From: Burkholderiales bacterium
GTDB lineage: Bacteria > Pseudomonadota > Gammaproteobacteria > Burkholderiales > Burkholderiaceae_F
Reading direction: 5' to 3'
Length of the DNA stretch: 64,000 nt
NCBI GenBank assembly: GCA_020248865.1
Contig: JADCGS010000024.1
Span: 33,000-96,999 of the forward strand
In this document: positions 56,806 to 64,000 of the stretch, in pieces
Position numbering within the stretch: the first letter of the stretch is position 1
How the letters are laid out: every line of letters starts with the position of its first letter
Notes under the pieces: generated by a model
Seen by the model: only the letters and a program-made list of their open reading frames with translations
Databases searched by the model: none
Told to the model about the DNA's origin: nothing
Program-made: the position numbers and the translations under genes

Positions 56806-57276
56806 CTAGGCCTGCATCGCCTTGGCGCCTTCGGCCACCGCCTTGACGATGTTCTGGTAGCCGGTGCAGCGGCAGATGTTGCCCTCGAGCCCTTCGCGGA
56901 TTTCGCGCTCGCTGCCGTGCGGGTGGTGCTGCACGAGGTCGATGGCGCTCATCACCATGCCGGGCGTGCAGAAGCCGCACTGCAGTCCGTGGCAGGCCTT
57001 GAAGGCGGCCTGCATCGGGTGCAGGCCCTCGGCCGGCGTGATGCCCTCGATGGTGGTGACTTCCTGGCCCTGCACCTGCAGCGCCAGCACGTTGCAGGCC
57101 TTGATGGCGCGGCCGTCGACATGCACGGTGCAGGCGCCGCACTGGGCGGTGTCGCAGCCGACGTGCGTGCCGGTCAGGCGAAGGTGCTCGCGGATGAAGG
57201 TAACGAGAAGGGTCTCGGGCGCAACCTCGGCCGTGACGGCCTTGCCGTTGACCCGCAGGGAAAGCGGGACGTTCAT
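56806..57276 (-). CDS. Molybdenum hydroxylase 2Fe-2S small subunit (CoxS type)
   Basis: 156 residues from the ATG at 57276, with a CAGGAGACACC site. Two [2Fe-2S] clusters: C41, C46, C49, C61 (plant-ferredoxin type) and C100, C103, C135, C137 (helical domain, CGFC and CRC). First gene of the S-L-M operon. A maturation factor of the XdhC family is encoded at 61045, not adjacent. Confidence 0.95.
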   Translation of the reverse strand: MNVPLSLRVNGKAVTAEVAPETLLVTFIREHLRLTGTHVGCDTAQCGACTVHVDGRAIKACNVLALQVQGQEVTTIEGITPAEGLHPMQAAFKACHGLQCGFCTPGMVMSAIDLVQHHPHGSEREIREGLEGNICRCTGYQNIVKAVAEGAKAMQA

Positions 57277-57404
57277 GGTGTCTCCTGGTACGAAAGGGCC
57301 GGCGGTCGCGGGGACCCGCGCCGCCGTTCGATTGGCCTGACGCCGCAAACGTTACCTGCCCGCAGCCGCACCGCGCAAGGGCGGCGCGCACGCCAATGCG
57401 AAGG

Positions 57405-58673
57405 TCAGCGCCGCGGCAGGGAAAACGGCTGCGCCGGCCCGCCGTCGTCGAGGGCGACGACGAAGCCGCCGGCGGTGCCGCGCACCCGCGCCACCACGAG
57501 CTGGTTGCTGCGCACCACGACCTCGCCGCTGCCGGCGCTTGGGGTGACGGCCGTCCCGGTGTAACTGACGCTGGCCTGACCTTCGACGGCAAACGGCACG
57601 CTGTCGCTGCGGGTGTAGGTCAGGCCGCTCATCTGCACGCTCTGCGAGCGCAGCAGCGGCCGGCTACCGCCGACCTCCAGCGTCACGGTGTCGGTCCACG
57701 CGCCGCCGGTCAGGGTCAGGCTCTGGGCCTGCACGGCGTCGTTGTAGCTGAGGCCGCTGGCCGGCGTTGCGGTCACGGTGTCGGTCAGAGTGGAGCCGCT
57801 GACGACCGCCTGCTGGGTGAGCAGCAGGCCGCCCTGGGCGCGGTAGTCGGCCACCAGCGCGCCGGCAGCGGTGCTGGCGCGGGTCCGCACGTTGTTGAGC
57901 GTGGCGGCAAAGCTCCAGGCGCCGGCGCCGGGCAGCGGGATGGCCGGCGCCAGCAACTGGGTGCGCGCGTTGCCGTCGACCACCAGGCGCGGCGCGATCT
58001 CGCAGGCCGCGAAACTGACATCGAGCGGCGTGGCCGTGCCGGTGGGCAGCAGCGTGCCAGCCACCGGAGCGCTGCCGCCCACCGTGGCGGCGGTCACGCT
58101 GCCGCTGCCGCAGGCCAGCGCGGGGGCGCCCAGCACAGCGGCATCGGGTGCCAGCGCGTACAGCGGCGCGGTGACCGGCGCATACAGGCCGATCAGCCCG
58201 AAGGCGCCGCGCGCCGCGGCCACGCGGCTGGCGCTGTCGGCGGCCAGCACGCGCAGGCTGACCGCGCCGCTGGTGGTGTTCAGACCATTGGCCGTGACCA
58301 CCACCGCGAACTGCGCGTTGGCGTCGGCCGCGGCCAGCGGCGGGGTGGAATAGCTGGCGGCCGTCGCACCGGCGATGGCCACGCCGTTGCGCTGCCACTG
58401 ATAACTGAGGCTACCGGAGGGCGCCGTGGCCACCACGCTGAAGGTGGCGGTCTGGCCGGCAAAGGCGCTGGTCTCGGCCGGGGCCGTGACGATGGTGGGC
58501 GCCAAGGCCGTCGGCGGCGGAGGTGCGGGTGGTGGTGGCGGCGGCACCGTGGTCGGCGGGGGGGCCGGCACGCCGCCGTCGCCGCTGCCGCCGCCGCAGG
58601 CGGCCAGGCCGACAGAGCCTGCGCTGGCCAGGCAGGCCAGCCAGAGCAGCCGGCGCTCAGCGATTGTCTTCAT
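57405..58673 (-). CDS. Lipoprotein with Ig-like domain
   Basis: 422 residues from the ATG at 58673. Signal peptide with lipobox LAACGGG, a Pro-rich linker (about 35-60), an Ig-like domain (about 60-140: [20 protein letters not shown]), and a C-terminal beta-rich region of unknown family with Thr/Ser/Val repeats. Probably outer-membrane or surface. Single gene; no partner evident. Confidence 0.75.
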   Translation of the reverse strand: MKTIAERRLLWLACLASAGSVGLAACGGGSGDGGVPAPPPTTVPPPPPPAPPPPTALAPTIVTAPAETSAFAGQTATFSVVATAPSGSLSYQWQRNGVAIAGATAASYSTPPLAAADANAQFAVVVTANGLNTTSGAVSLRVLAADSASRVAAARGAFGLIGLYAPVTAPLYALAPDAAVLGAPALACGSGSVTAATVGGSAPVAGTLLPTGTATPLDVSFAACEIAPRLVVDGNARTQLLAPAIPLPGAGAWSFAATLNNVRTRASTAAGALVADYRAQGGLLLTQQAVVSGSTLTDTVTATPASGLSYNDAVQAQSLTLTGGAWTDTVTLEVGGSRPLLRSQSVQMSGLTYTRSDSVPFAVEGQASVSYTGTAVTPSAGSGEVVVRSNQLVVARVRGTAGGFVVALDDGGPAQPFSLPRR

Positions 58674-59061
58674 CCCCGCGCACTCCCTCGATGACGGTTG
58701 GACCGGAGCGCTGCGCCGTGCCGAATGGCCTGCGGTCCGCCGGCCCACGCGCTGCACTCCATCGATCGCGCGTATTAGACAGGGCCGCGCCGCACTCCGC
58801 AAGGCTTGCCCAAACGGTGCAACTTGTGCACCCTCACGCCTGATGCGCGCTATCCGTTATCTCATCTCTCTTGTCTCCTGTCTCCATCGAGGCGGCATCA
58901 TTGCAACCAGCAGCGGCACGCTGCGTCTGCGCCCATGCGGGACGACGGCCTGCCCTGCGTGGCACGCTGCACCGGCCGCCACGCTCGAGCTCACGCCTGC
59001 CGTGCCCATCATGACCCCTGGCAGACTGCCAACACGCACCACCCCGTACCGCGGAGAAACC
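58674..59061. other. Intergenic region, divergent promoters expected
   Basis: 388 bp between two divergent genes for exported proteins. Around 58850-58890 the base composition falls (ttatctcatctctcttgtct), suggesting promoter DNA. I see no RNA gene or repeat. Confidence 0.5.
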
Positions 59062-59493
59062 ATGAACCGAAACCGCCCGCTCCGAACCTTGCTGCTGTCG
59101 CTGGCCGCCGCGGCCGTCGCGGCACCTGCGCTGGCTCAGACCCAACCCGCCACCGCGGCCACCCAGCCAGCCCCGACCCCGGCTGCGGGCGCGTTGCGCA
59201 TGGCGATCGACCCGCTCACCGGCGCGCTGCGCCCGCTGGAGGCCAACGATCTGAAGGCGCTGGAAGCGCAGGAGGCCAGCCGGGTGCGCAGCCAGGCCGT
59301 GCGCGCTGCGCCGGCGCGGACGCTGCGCGGCCCCGGCGGCGCCGTCGGCATGACGCTCGACGAGTCGCACGACGCGGCGGCCGGCGCCCGCATCGGCCCG
59401 GGCGGCCAGCTCGTCACCCAGTGCGCCTCGACCGCCACGGCAACCGGCACGGCCGACTCCACCCCTGTCGCGGTGACCGGACATGCGCGCTAA
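59062..59493 (+). CDS. Small secreted protein upstream of metalloprotease
   Basis: 143 residues from the ATG at 59062 (site GGAGAAACC). Signal peptide LLLSLAAAAVAAPALAQ, a Pro/Ala linker, then RMAIDPLTGALRPLEANDL and a helical segment; it resembles post-translationally exported propeptide-like proteins but I cannot name a family. It overlaps the metalloprotease gene by 11 bp, so the two are coupled. Perhaps an inhibitor or chaperone of the protease; that is inference. Confidence 0.6.
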   Translation: MNRNRPLRTLLLSLAAAAVAAPALAQTQPATAATQPAPTPAAGALRMAIDPLTGALRPLEANDLKALEAQEASRVRSQAVRAAPARTLRGPGGAVGMTLDESHDAAAGARIGPGGQLVTQCASTATATGTADSTPVAVTGHAR

Positions 59494-60961
59494 GCCCCTG
59501 CTGCCCCTGCTCACGGCGGTCCTGCTCGCGGGGACCGCGCCGGCCGCGCTGGCGCAGGCCACCGTCCAGATCGTCAACATCAACGCGGCCGACGTCGGCT
59601 TCAACGACGCCACGCCGGTGGCGCCGCAGCCCGGCAACGCGGCCACCACGCTCGGGCAGCAGCGCCTGAACGTGTTCCAGCGGGCGGCCGAGATCTGGGG
59701 CGCTGCGCTGACCTCGAGCGTGCCGATCCGGGTCGACGCGCAGTTCGTCGCGCAGACCTGCACGCCGACCTCGGGCACCCTCGGCAGCGCCGGCACGCTG
59801 ACCGTCTGGCGCGACTTTCCGAATGCGCCGCGCGCCGCCACCTGGTACCCGGCCGCGCTCGCCAACAAGCTGGCCGGCACCGACCTCGACCCGACCTCCT
59901 CCGACATCCGCGCCAGTTTCAACAGCAACGTCGGGCAGCCGGGCTGCCTCGACAGCAGCGGCACGCCGGCCAACTTCTACCTGGGTCTGGACGACAACCC
60001 GCCGGCCGGCTCGATCTACCTGCTGCCGGTGGTGCTGCACGAGCTGGCACACGGGCTCGGCTTTCAGTCGTTCACCAGCGGCTCGACCGGCGAGCGCATC
60101 GGTGAGGGAACGCAGCGTTTTGCCTCGGTGTGGGAGCAGTACATGCTCGACCTCGGCACCAACAAGCTGTGGCTCGACATGACCGACGCCGAGCGCCAGG
60201 CCTCGGCCATCCGGCCGCGCTCGCTGGCCTGGATCGGCGCGGCGGTGCGCGCGGCGGCACTCGGCGCCGATGCCGCGGCCACCGGCCGGCCGGCCGCCGA
60301 CGGCCGCCTGTCGCGGCTGCGCGCCGATGGCGTGCTCGACCGCGGTCGCACCCAGCTTCTGGTGCGCGGCGGCACGCTGAGCACGGAAATGACCGCCGGC
60401 ACCGCGCAATTCGGGCCGCTGCCGCCGGTGGCTGCGCTCAACCGGCCGCTCGCGGCGGTCACCGACAGCACCGGCTCGCCGCTGGCCTGCAACTCGATCG
60501 CCACGTCGTTGACCGACCAGGTCGCGCTGGTCGACCGCGGCACCTGCACCTTTGCGAGCAAGGTGCGTAACGCGCAGAGCGCCGGCGCGGTGGCGGTGGT
60601 GATCGTCGACAACCAGGCCACGGTGCCGCCGGCCGACCCCGGCGGCACCGATCCGCTGGTCACGATCCCGGCCGTCATGGTGAGCCAGGCCGACGGGGCG
60701 CGGCTGCGCAGCGCCCTGGGCGGCGGCACGGTCGGCGTCTCGCTGTCGCGCAACCTGCTGCAACTGGCCGGCGGCGATGCCAGCGGGCGCGTGCTGCTGT
60801 ACACGCCGGCGCCGTTCCAGTCGGGCTCGTCGGTGTCGCACTTCGACGTCTCGGCGCTGCCCAACCTGCTGATGGAGCCCAGCATCACGGCCTCGCTGCG
60901 CCGCGCGATCGGGGCGCCGGGCGATCTGACGCTGCAACTGCTGCGCGACCTGGGCTGGTAG
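59483..60961 (+). CDS. Secreted zinc metalloprotease with PA domain
   Basis: 492 residues. Signal peptide ending APAALAQ, zinc site HELAHGLGF (H186, E187, H190), and a protease-associated (PA) domain at about 335-425 (VALVDRGTCTFASKVRNAQ, VIVDNQ, IPAVMVS). Cys residues pair in CTPTSG and CLDSSG regions. C-terminal LLMEPSITASLRRAIG is typical of these PA-containing metalloproteases. Exported peptidase, partner of the small protein upstream. Confidence 0.88.
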   Translation: MRAKPLLPLLTAVLLAGTAPAALAQATVQIVNINAADVGFNDATPVAPQPGNAATTLGQQRLNVFQRAAEIWGAALTSSVPIRVDAQFVAQTCTPTSGTLGSAGTLTVWRDFPNAPRAATWYPAALANKLAGTDLDPTSSDIRASFNSNVGQPGCLDSSGTPANFYLGLDDNPPAGSIYLLPVVLHELAHGLGFQSFTSGSTGERIGEGTQRFASVWEQYMLDLGTNKLWLDMTDAERQASAIRPRSLAWIGAAVRAAALGADAAATGRPAADGRLSRLRADGVLDRGRTQLLVRGGTLSTEMTAGTAQFGPLPPVAALNRPLAAVTDSTGSPLACNSIATSLTDQVALVDRGTCTFASKVRNAQSAGAVAVVIVDNQATVPPADPGGTDPLVTIPAVMVSQADGARLRSALGGGTVGVSLSRNLLQLAGGDASGRVLLYTPAPFQSGSSVSHFDVSALPNLLMEPSITASLRRAIGAPGDLTLQLLRDLGW

Positions 60962-61044
60962 CGACACGCCGGCACGTCGGGACAAGGGCAAGGGCAAGGG
61001 CGGGCTACGCGCCGGCCGCCCGCTGAACGACAAGGAAGCTCGCC

Positions 61045-62046
61045 ATGGACAACGTCGATACGCAGGTCCTCAAGAAAGCCGACCAGTGGCTGCGCGACGG
61101 CCGCCGCGCCGTGATGGGCACCATCGTGCGCACCTGGGGCTCGGCGCCGCGGCCGGTCGGCTCGCTGGTGGCGATCCGCGACGACGGGCTGGTGGTGGGC
61201 TCGGTGTCCGGCGGCTGCATCGAGGACGACCTGGTGGACCGCGTGCGGGCGCGCGCCCTGGCGGTGGAGCGGCCGCAGCGCGTCAAGTACGGCGTGACGG
61301 CGGAGGACGCGTTCAAGTTCGGCCTGCCCTGCGGCGGCACACTGGAGCTCGTGCTCGAGCCGGTGGGACCGCAGTCGCAACTCGGCGCGCTGCTGGCGCG
61401 CGTGATCGAGGGCCGGCAGACGCTGCGCCGGCTCGACATGGCGACCGGCAGCGTGCGGCTGGAGGAAGGCAGCGGACGCGACGTGCTGAGCGCCACCGAA
61501 GCGGAGCTCGTCACCGTGCACGGGCCGCGGCTGCGGCTCATCATCGTCGGCGCCGGCCAGCTCACGCACTACCTGGCGCAGATGGCGCTCGCCTGCGACT
61601 ACAACGTCACCATCTGCGACCCGCGCGAGGAGTACGCCGACGGCTGGCTGGTGCCGGGCACCACGCTGGTGCGAACCATGCCCGACGACACCGTGGTCGA
61701 GATGCGGCCGGATGCCAACACCGCGATCGTGGCGCTGACGCACGACCCCAAGCTCGACGACCTGGCGCTGATGGAGGCACTGAAGTCCGACGCCTTCTAC
61801 GTGGGCACGATCGGCAGCCAGAAAAACCAGGCCAAGCGCAAGGAGCGGCTGCTGGAGTTCGGCGTCACCGCCGCGCAGCTCGAACGGCTGCACGGGCCGG
61901 TGGGGCTGAAGAACGGCGCGCGCACGCCGCCGGAAATTGCCGTGTCGATCCTGGCCGAGCTGACCGCCGCCAAATACGGCTACGTGATCCCGGCGCCGGT
62001 GGCTACGCGCTCGGGCGCGGTCGAGGCGGGCTGCCCGGTCGACTAA
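61045..62046 (+). CDS. XdhC/CoxI-family Moco maturation protein
   Basis: 333 residues. RTWGSAPRPVGSLVAIRDD and VGSVSGGCIEDDLVDR are the XdhC N-terminal motifs; the Rossmann part starts LIIVGAGQLTHYLAQMA, and FYVGTIGSQKNQAKRKERL is diagnostic. Family members bind Moco, aid its sulfuration and insertion into xanthine-dehydrogenase-like enzymes. A likely partner is the hydroxylase at 53412-57276. Confidence 0.9.
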   Translation: MDNVDTQVLKKADQWLRDGRRAVMGTIVRTWGSAPRPVGSLVAIRDDGLVVGSVSGGCIEDDLVDRVRARALAVERPQRVKYGVTAEDAFKFGLPCGGTLELVLEPVGPQSQLGALLARVIEGRQTLRRLDMATGSVRLEEGSGRDVLSATEAELVTVHGPRLRLIIVGAGQLTHYLAQMALACDYNVTICDPREEYADGWLVPGTTLVRTMPDDTVVEMRPDANTAIVALTHDPKLDDLALMEALKSDAFYVGTIGSQKNQAKRKERLLEFGVTAAQLERLHGPVGLKNGARTPPEIAVSILAELTAAKYGYVIPAPVATRSGAVEAGCPVD

Positions 62047-62151
62047 ACACGCCGGCCCGGGCAGCGCCCCCGGCAGTCGCGGCGGGTCGGTTGCTTCGCC
62101 CTGCCCTGCCACGCCGAGTCGGGCGCCCGGCCCGGCAACCCGAGGACCAAC

Positions 62152-63351
62152 ATGCGCATCGAGCTGGACGGCATCTGGACCTTGCTGCTGGCGCTGGCGA
62201 CGATCGAGCTGGGCAAGTGGCTCAACCGGCGGCTGCCATGGCTCGAAGGCAGCAACATCCCGCCGGCCGTGAGCGCAGGACTGCTGGTGTCGCTGCTGCT
62301 GGCGCTGCTGCGCGCGCACGGCAGCCTCGACCTGCAACTGACCACCGCACCGCGCGACGTGCTGCTGCTGGTCTTCTTCGCCTGCCTCGGCTTTGCCGCG
62401 CACCTGGGCCGCCTGGCCAGCGCCGGCCGCACGGCGCTGGTGGTCTGCCTGGCCATCGTCGCGGCGATCCTCCTGCAGAACGGCGCCGGGGTTCTCGTGG
62501 CGCAGGCGTTCGGAGCGCCGCCGCTGCTCGGTCTGTTCATGGGCAGCGTGTCCTTCCTCGGCGGCCACGGCACTGCAACCGCCTGGGCGGCCTCGCCGCA
62601 GGCCGGGTCGCTGGCGGGCCCCTTCGAAGTGGGCATCGCCAGCGCCACGCTCGGCCTGATTGCCGGCGGCCTGGTGGCGGGCCCGGTGGCGGCACGGCTG
62701 ATGGCGCGCTCGCGGGCCAGCCCGCCGGCGAGCGCAGCGACGCAGGCGCCGCCCTCCGGCCCGTCGCTGCCGCCGCGCGAGGCGCCGTTCTCCTCGGACC
62801 GCTGGCTGCCCTGCCTGATCTGGGTCCTGCTGTGCCTGGGCGCCGGCGCGCTGCTGAAGGACTGGGTCAAGCACGCGAGCGGCATCGACCTGCCGGCGTT
62901 CCTGACCGCCATGCTGGTCGGCGTCCTGCTCACCAACCTGGCCGATCTGCTGCGCCGGCCGCTCGACACCGCCGTGACCGACCTGATCGGCACCGTGGCG
63001 CTGCGCGTGTTTCTTGCCATCGCGCTGCTGTCGCTCGACTGGAGCGCGCTGCTGGCCCACCTGCCCATGGTGCTGACGGCCGCCCTGGTGCAGGTGGGAG
63101 GCGTGATCCTGGTGGCTGTGGGGCTGCTGTACCTGCTCGATGGCCGCGACCGCGACGCCGCCGCAGCGGCGGGCGGATTCATGGGCTTTGCGCTGGGCGC
63201 CATGCCGGTGGGGCTGGCGGTGATGCGGCGCCTGAACCAGCACTTCGGCGACACGCCGCGCGCCCTGCTGGGCATCACGCTGGCGGCCTCGCTGTTCCAG
63301 GACACGGCCAACGCGCTGCTGCTGACCGTGGCGTTCCGCTGGTTGCAGTAG
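62152..63351 (+). CDS. gltS: Sodium/glutamate symporter (GltS family)
   Basis: 399 residues, about ten TM helices in two inverted halves. SVSFLGGHGTATAW in the first half is a hallmark re-entrant loop of GltS, mirrored by GGFMGFALGAMPVGLAVMR. Imports glutamate with Na+. The loop between halves (about 185-220) is Ala/Pro/Ser-rich. Starts 105 bp after the XdhC-family gene, and may or may not share its transcript. Confidence 0.9.
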   Translation: MRIELDGIWTLLLALATIELGKWLNRRLPWLEGSNIPPAVSAGLLVSLLLALLRAHGSLDLQLTTAPRDVLLLVFFACLGFAAHLGRLASAGRTALVVCLAIVAAILLQNGAGVLVAQAFGAPPLLGLFMGSVSFLGGHGTATAWAASPQAGSLAGPFEVGIASATLGLIAGGLVAGPVAARLMARSRASPPASAATQAPPSGPSLPPREAPFSSDRWLPCLIWVLLCLGAGALLKDWVKHASGIDLPAFLTAMLVGVLLTNLADLLRRPLDTAVTDLIGTVALRVFLAIALLSLDWSALLAHLPMVLTAALVQVGGVILVAVGLLYLLDGRDRDAAAAAGGFMGFALGAMPVGLAVMRRLNQHFGDTPRALLGITLAASLFQDTANALLLTVAFRWLQ

Positions 63352-63403
63352 CGCCACTGCCGCCGGCAACGGGCGCAGCCGGCGGGCTGGCGTGGCGATG
63401 ACG

Positions 63404-63515
63404 CCCTTGCGCCCTTGCGCCCTTGCGCCCTTGCGCCCTTGCGCCCTTGCGCCCTTGCGCCCTTGCGCCCTTGCGCCCTTGCGCCCTTGCGCCCTTGCGC
63501 CCTTGCGCCCTTGCG
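63404..63515. repeat. Perfect 8-bp tandem repeat, about 14 units
   Basis: Unit CCCTTGCG repeated without visible error over 112 bp, downstream of gltS and before the convergent DUF1330 gene. Uniform units suggest recent slippage expansion. Not in a gene. Confidence 0.95.
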
Positions 63516-63571
63516 CGTGCGGCCGCTCAAGCGCCCAGCTGGGCACGCCCTCGCCCACCCGGCACGCGTAG

Positions 63572-63856
63572 TCAGCCCTCGTAGGCGGTCAGTACCACCT
63601 CGGCCCCCGCCTCACGCAATGCGACCAGCGCCTGGTACTCGGGCGAGTCGTGCCAGGCGCGCAACGCCGCCAGCGACGGAAACTGTGCCACCACCACGCG
63701 CTCGCCGTGGGCGGCGCGGCTGAGATCGGCCACCTTCACGCCGCGCCACAGCACCGTGCCGCCATGCGGCGGGAAGGTGGCACCAACGCGCTCCACGTAG
63801 CGCTGCCATGCCGCCGGGTCGGTGACGCGGATCTGGCCGATCAGGTAGGCGGGCAT
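63572..63856 (-). CDS. DUF1330 family protein
   Basis: 94 residues, a full-length member of the dimeric alpha/beta-barrel DUF1330 family: PAYLIGQIRVTDPAAWQRYV at the start and VVVAQFPSLAALRAWHDSPEYQ in the second half. Function unknown in the family. Its start lies 5 bp from repeat copy 4, so promoter or ribosome site must lie in that repeat. Confidence 0.9.
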   Translation of the reverse strand: MPAYLIGQIRVTDPAAWQRYVERVGATFPPHGGTVLWRGVKVADLSRAAHGERVVVAQFPSLAALRAWHDSPEYQALVALREAGAEVVLTAYEG

Positions 63857-63860
63857 GGGT

Positions 63861-64000
63861 CTAGCCCGGATGTTTCATCAGGGACGCGGGATTTGCGCGG
63901 ATGCGCGCGCGAGCCAGATTGCGCGAGAGGGGCGCAGCCGATGCCCGTAGGCATCGGCGAGCACTTGAGCGCAGTGTGGCCGCGCGGGCGCCGCGCAAAC
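63861..64000 (+). repeat. Dispersed ~245-bp repeat, copy 4, cut by the window end
   Basis: Begins CTAGCCCGGATGTTTCATCA. It is nearly identical to the reverse complement of copy 1 over the visible part. Directly upstream of the DUF1330 gene. Confidence 0.9.

Noticed and set aside
63404..63515. Repeat array considered as CRISPR
   Set aside because: Units are 8 bp with no spacers and no cas genes.
60064..63558. 1164-residue open frame on the minus strand
   Set aside because: Shadow of the metalloprotease, XdhC and gltS genes; its N-terminus is only the translated 8-bp repeat.

Overview
This is a roughly 64 kb stretch of a very GC-rich bacterial chromosome, most probably from the Betaproteobacteria, order Burkholderiales. 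The grounds are near-saturated G/C at third codon positions, the gene order gloB / methyltransferase / rnhA / dnaQ, a thyA-folA-mnmC neighbourhood, a SenB-type selenosugar gene next to selD, and a tRNA-Val(CAC). I cannot name the species. Most of the window is ordinary housekeeping sequence with several accessory blocks between.

Layout. 1-2.6 kb: the end of a metallophosphoesterase gene, then tRNA-Glu, tRNA-Ala and gltX, all on the minus strand with a terminator. 2.6-11.0 kb: an 8.4 kb integrated element in tRNA-Val(CAC), bounded by 48-bp direct repeats. It carries a tyrosine integrase, an AlpA-like regulator, a J-domain-like zinc protein, a primase/helicase, two HTH proteins, and an HK97-type major capsid protein. 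I see no portal, protease, large terminase or tail genes, so it looks like a phage satellite or a cut-down prophage. 11.2-25.5 kb: acyl-CoA synthetase, dnaQ, an RND efflux pump with its adaptor, rnhA, a methyltransferase, gloB, mltD, fabI, senB and selD.

25.8-31.6 kb: a putative peptide export and signalling locus. It has an HlyD-type adaptor, a C39-peptidase ABC exporter, a TPR/HD-GYP-type protein, and a 45-residue peptide with a double-glycine leader that leaves a tail of only 7-8 residues. 32-43 kb: an MGMT-like protein flanked by two copies of a dispersed repeat, ilvA, an ABC ATPase / FtsX-like permease / AttH-like trio, a MAPEG protein, an MsbA-like ABC exporter, a HicA-like protein and thyA.

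43.4-53.4 kb: a tight three-gene operon (STAND/BTAD regulator, lysine-rich histone-H1-like protein, calpain-like cysteine protease) sits between thyA and folA. Beside it is an old duplication of regulator-folA-mnmC; in the left copy folA is frameshifted and mnmC is truncated, and in the right copy the regulator is reduced to an N-terminal fragment. 53.4-64 kb: a molybdenum hydroxylase operon (S-L-M order), an Ig-like lipoprotein, a secreted PA-domain metalloprotease with a coupled secreted partner, an XdhC-family protein, a GltS-type glutamate symporter, an 8-bp tandem repeat and a DUF1330 protein.

A roughly 245-bp repeat with inverted ends occurs four times (12.7, 32.1, 33.0 and 63.9 kb). 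In the three complete copies a CTAG end supplies the stop codon of the neighbouring gene. The two loci most deserving experiments are the double-glycine peptide / C39 exporter / TPR-HD-GYP locus and the regulator / H1-like protein / calpain-like protease operon.
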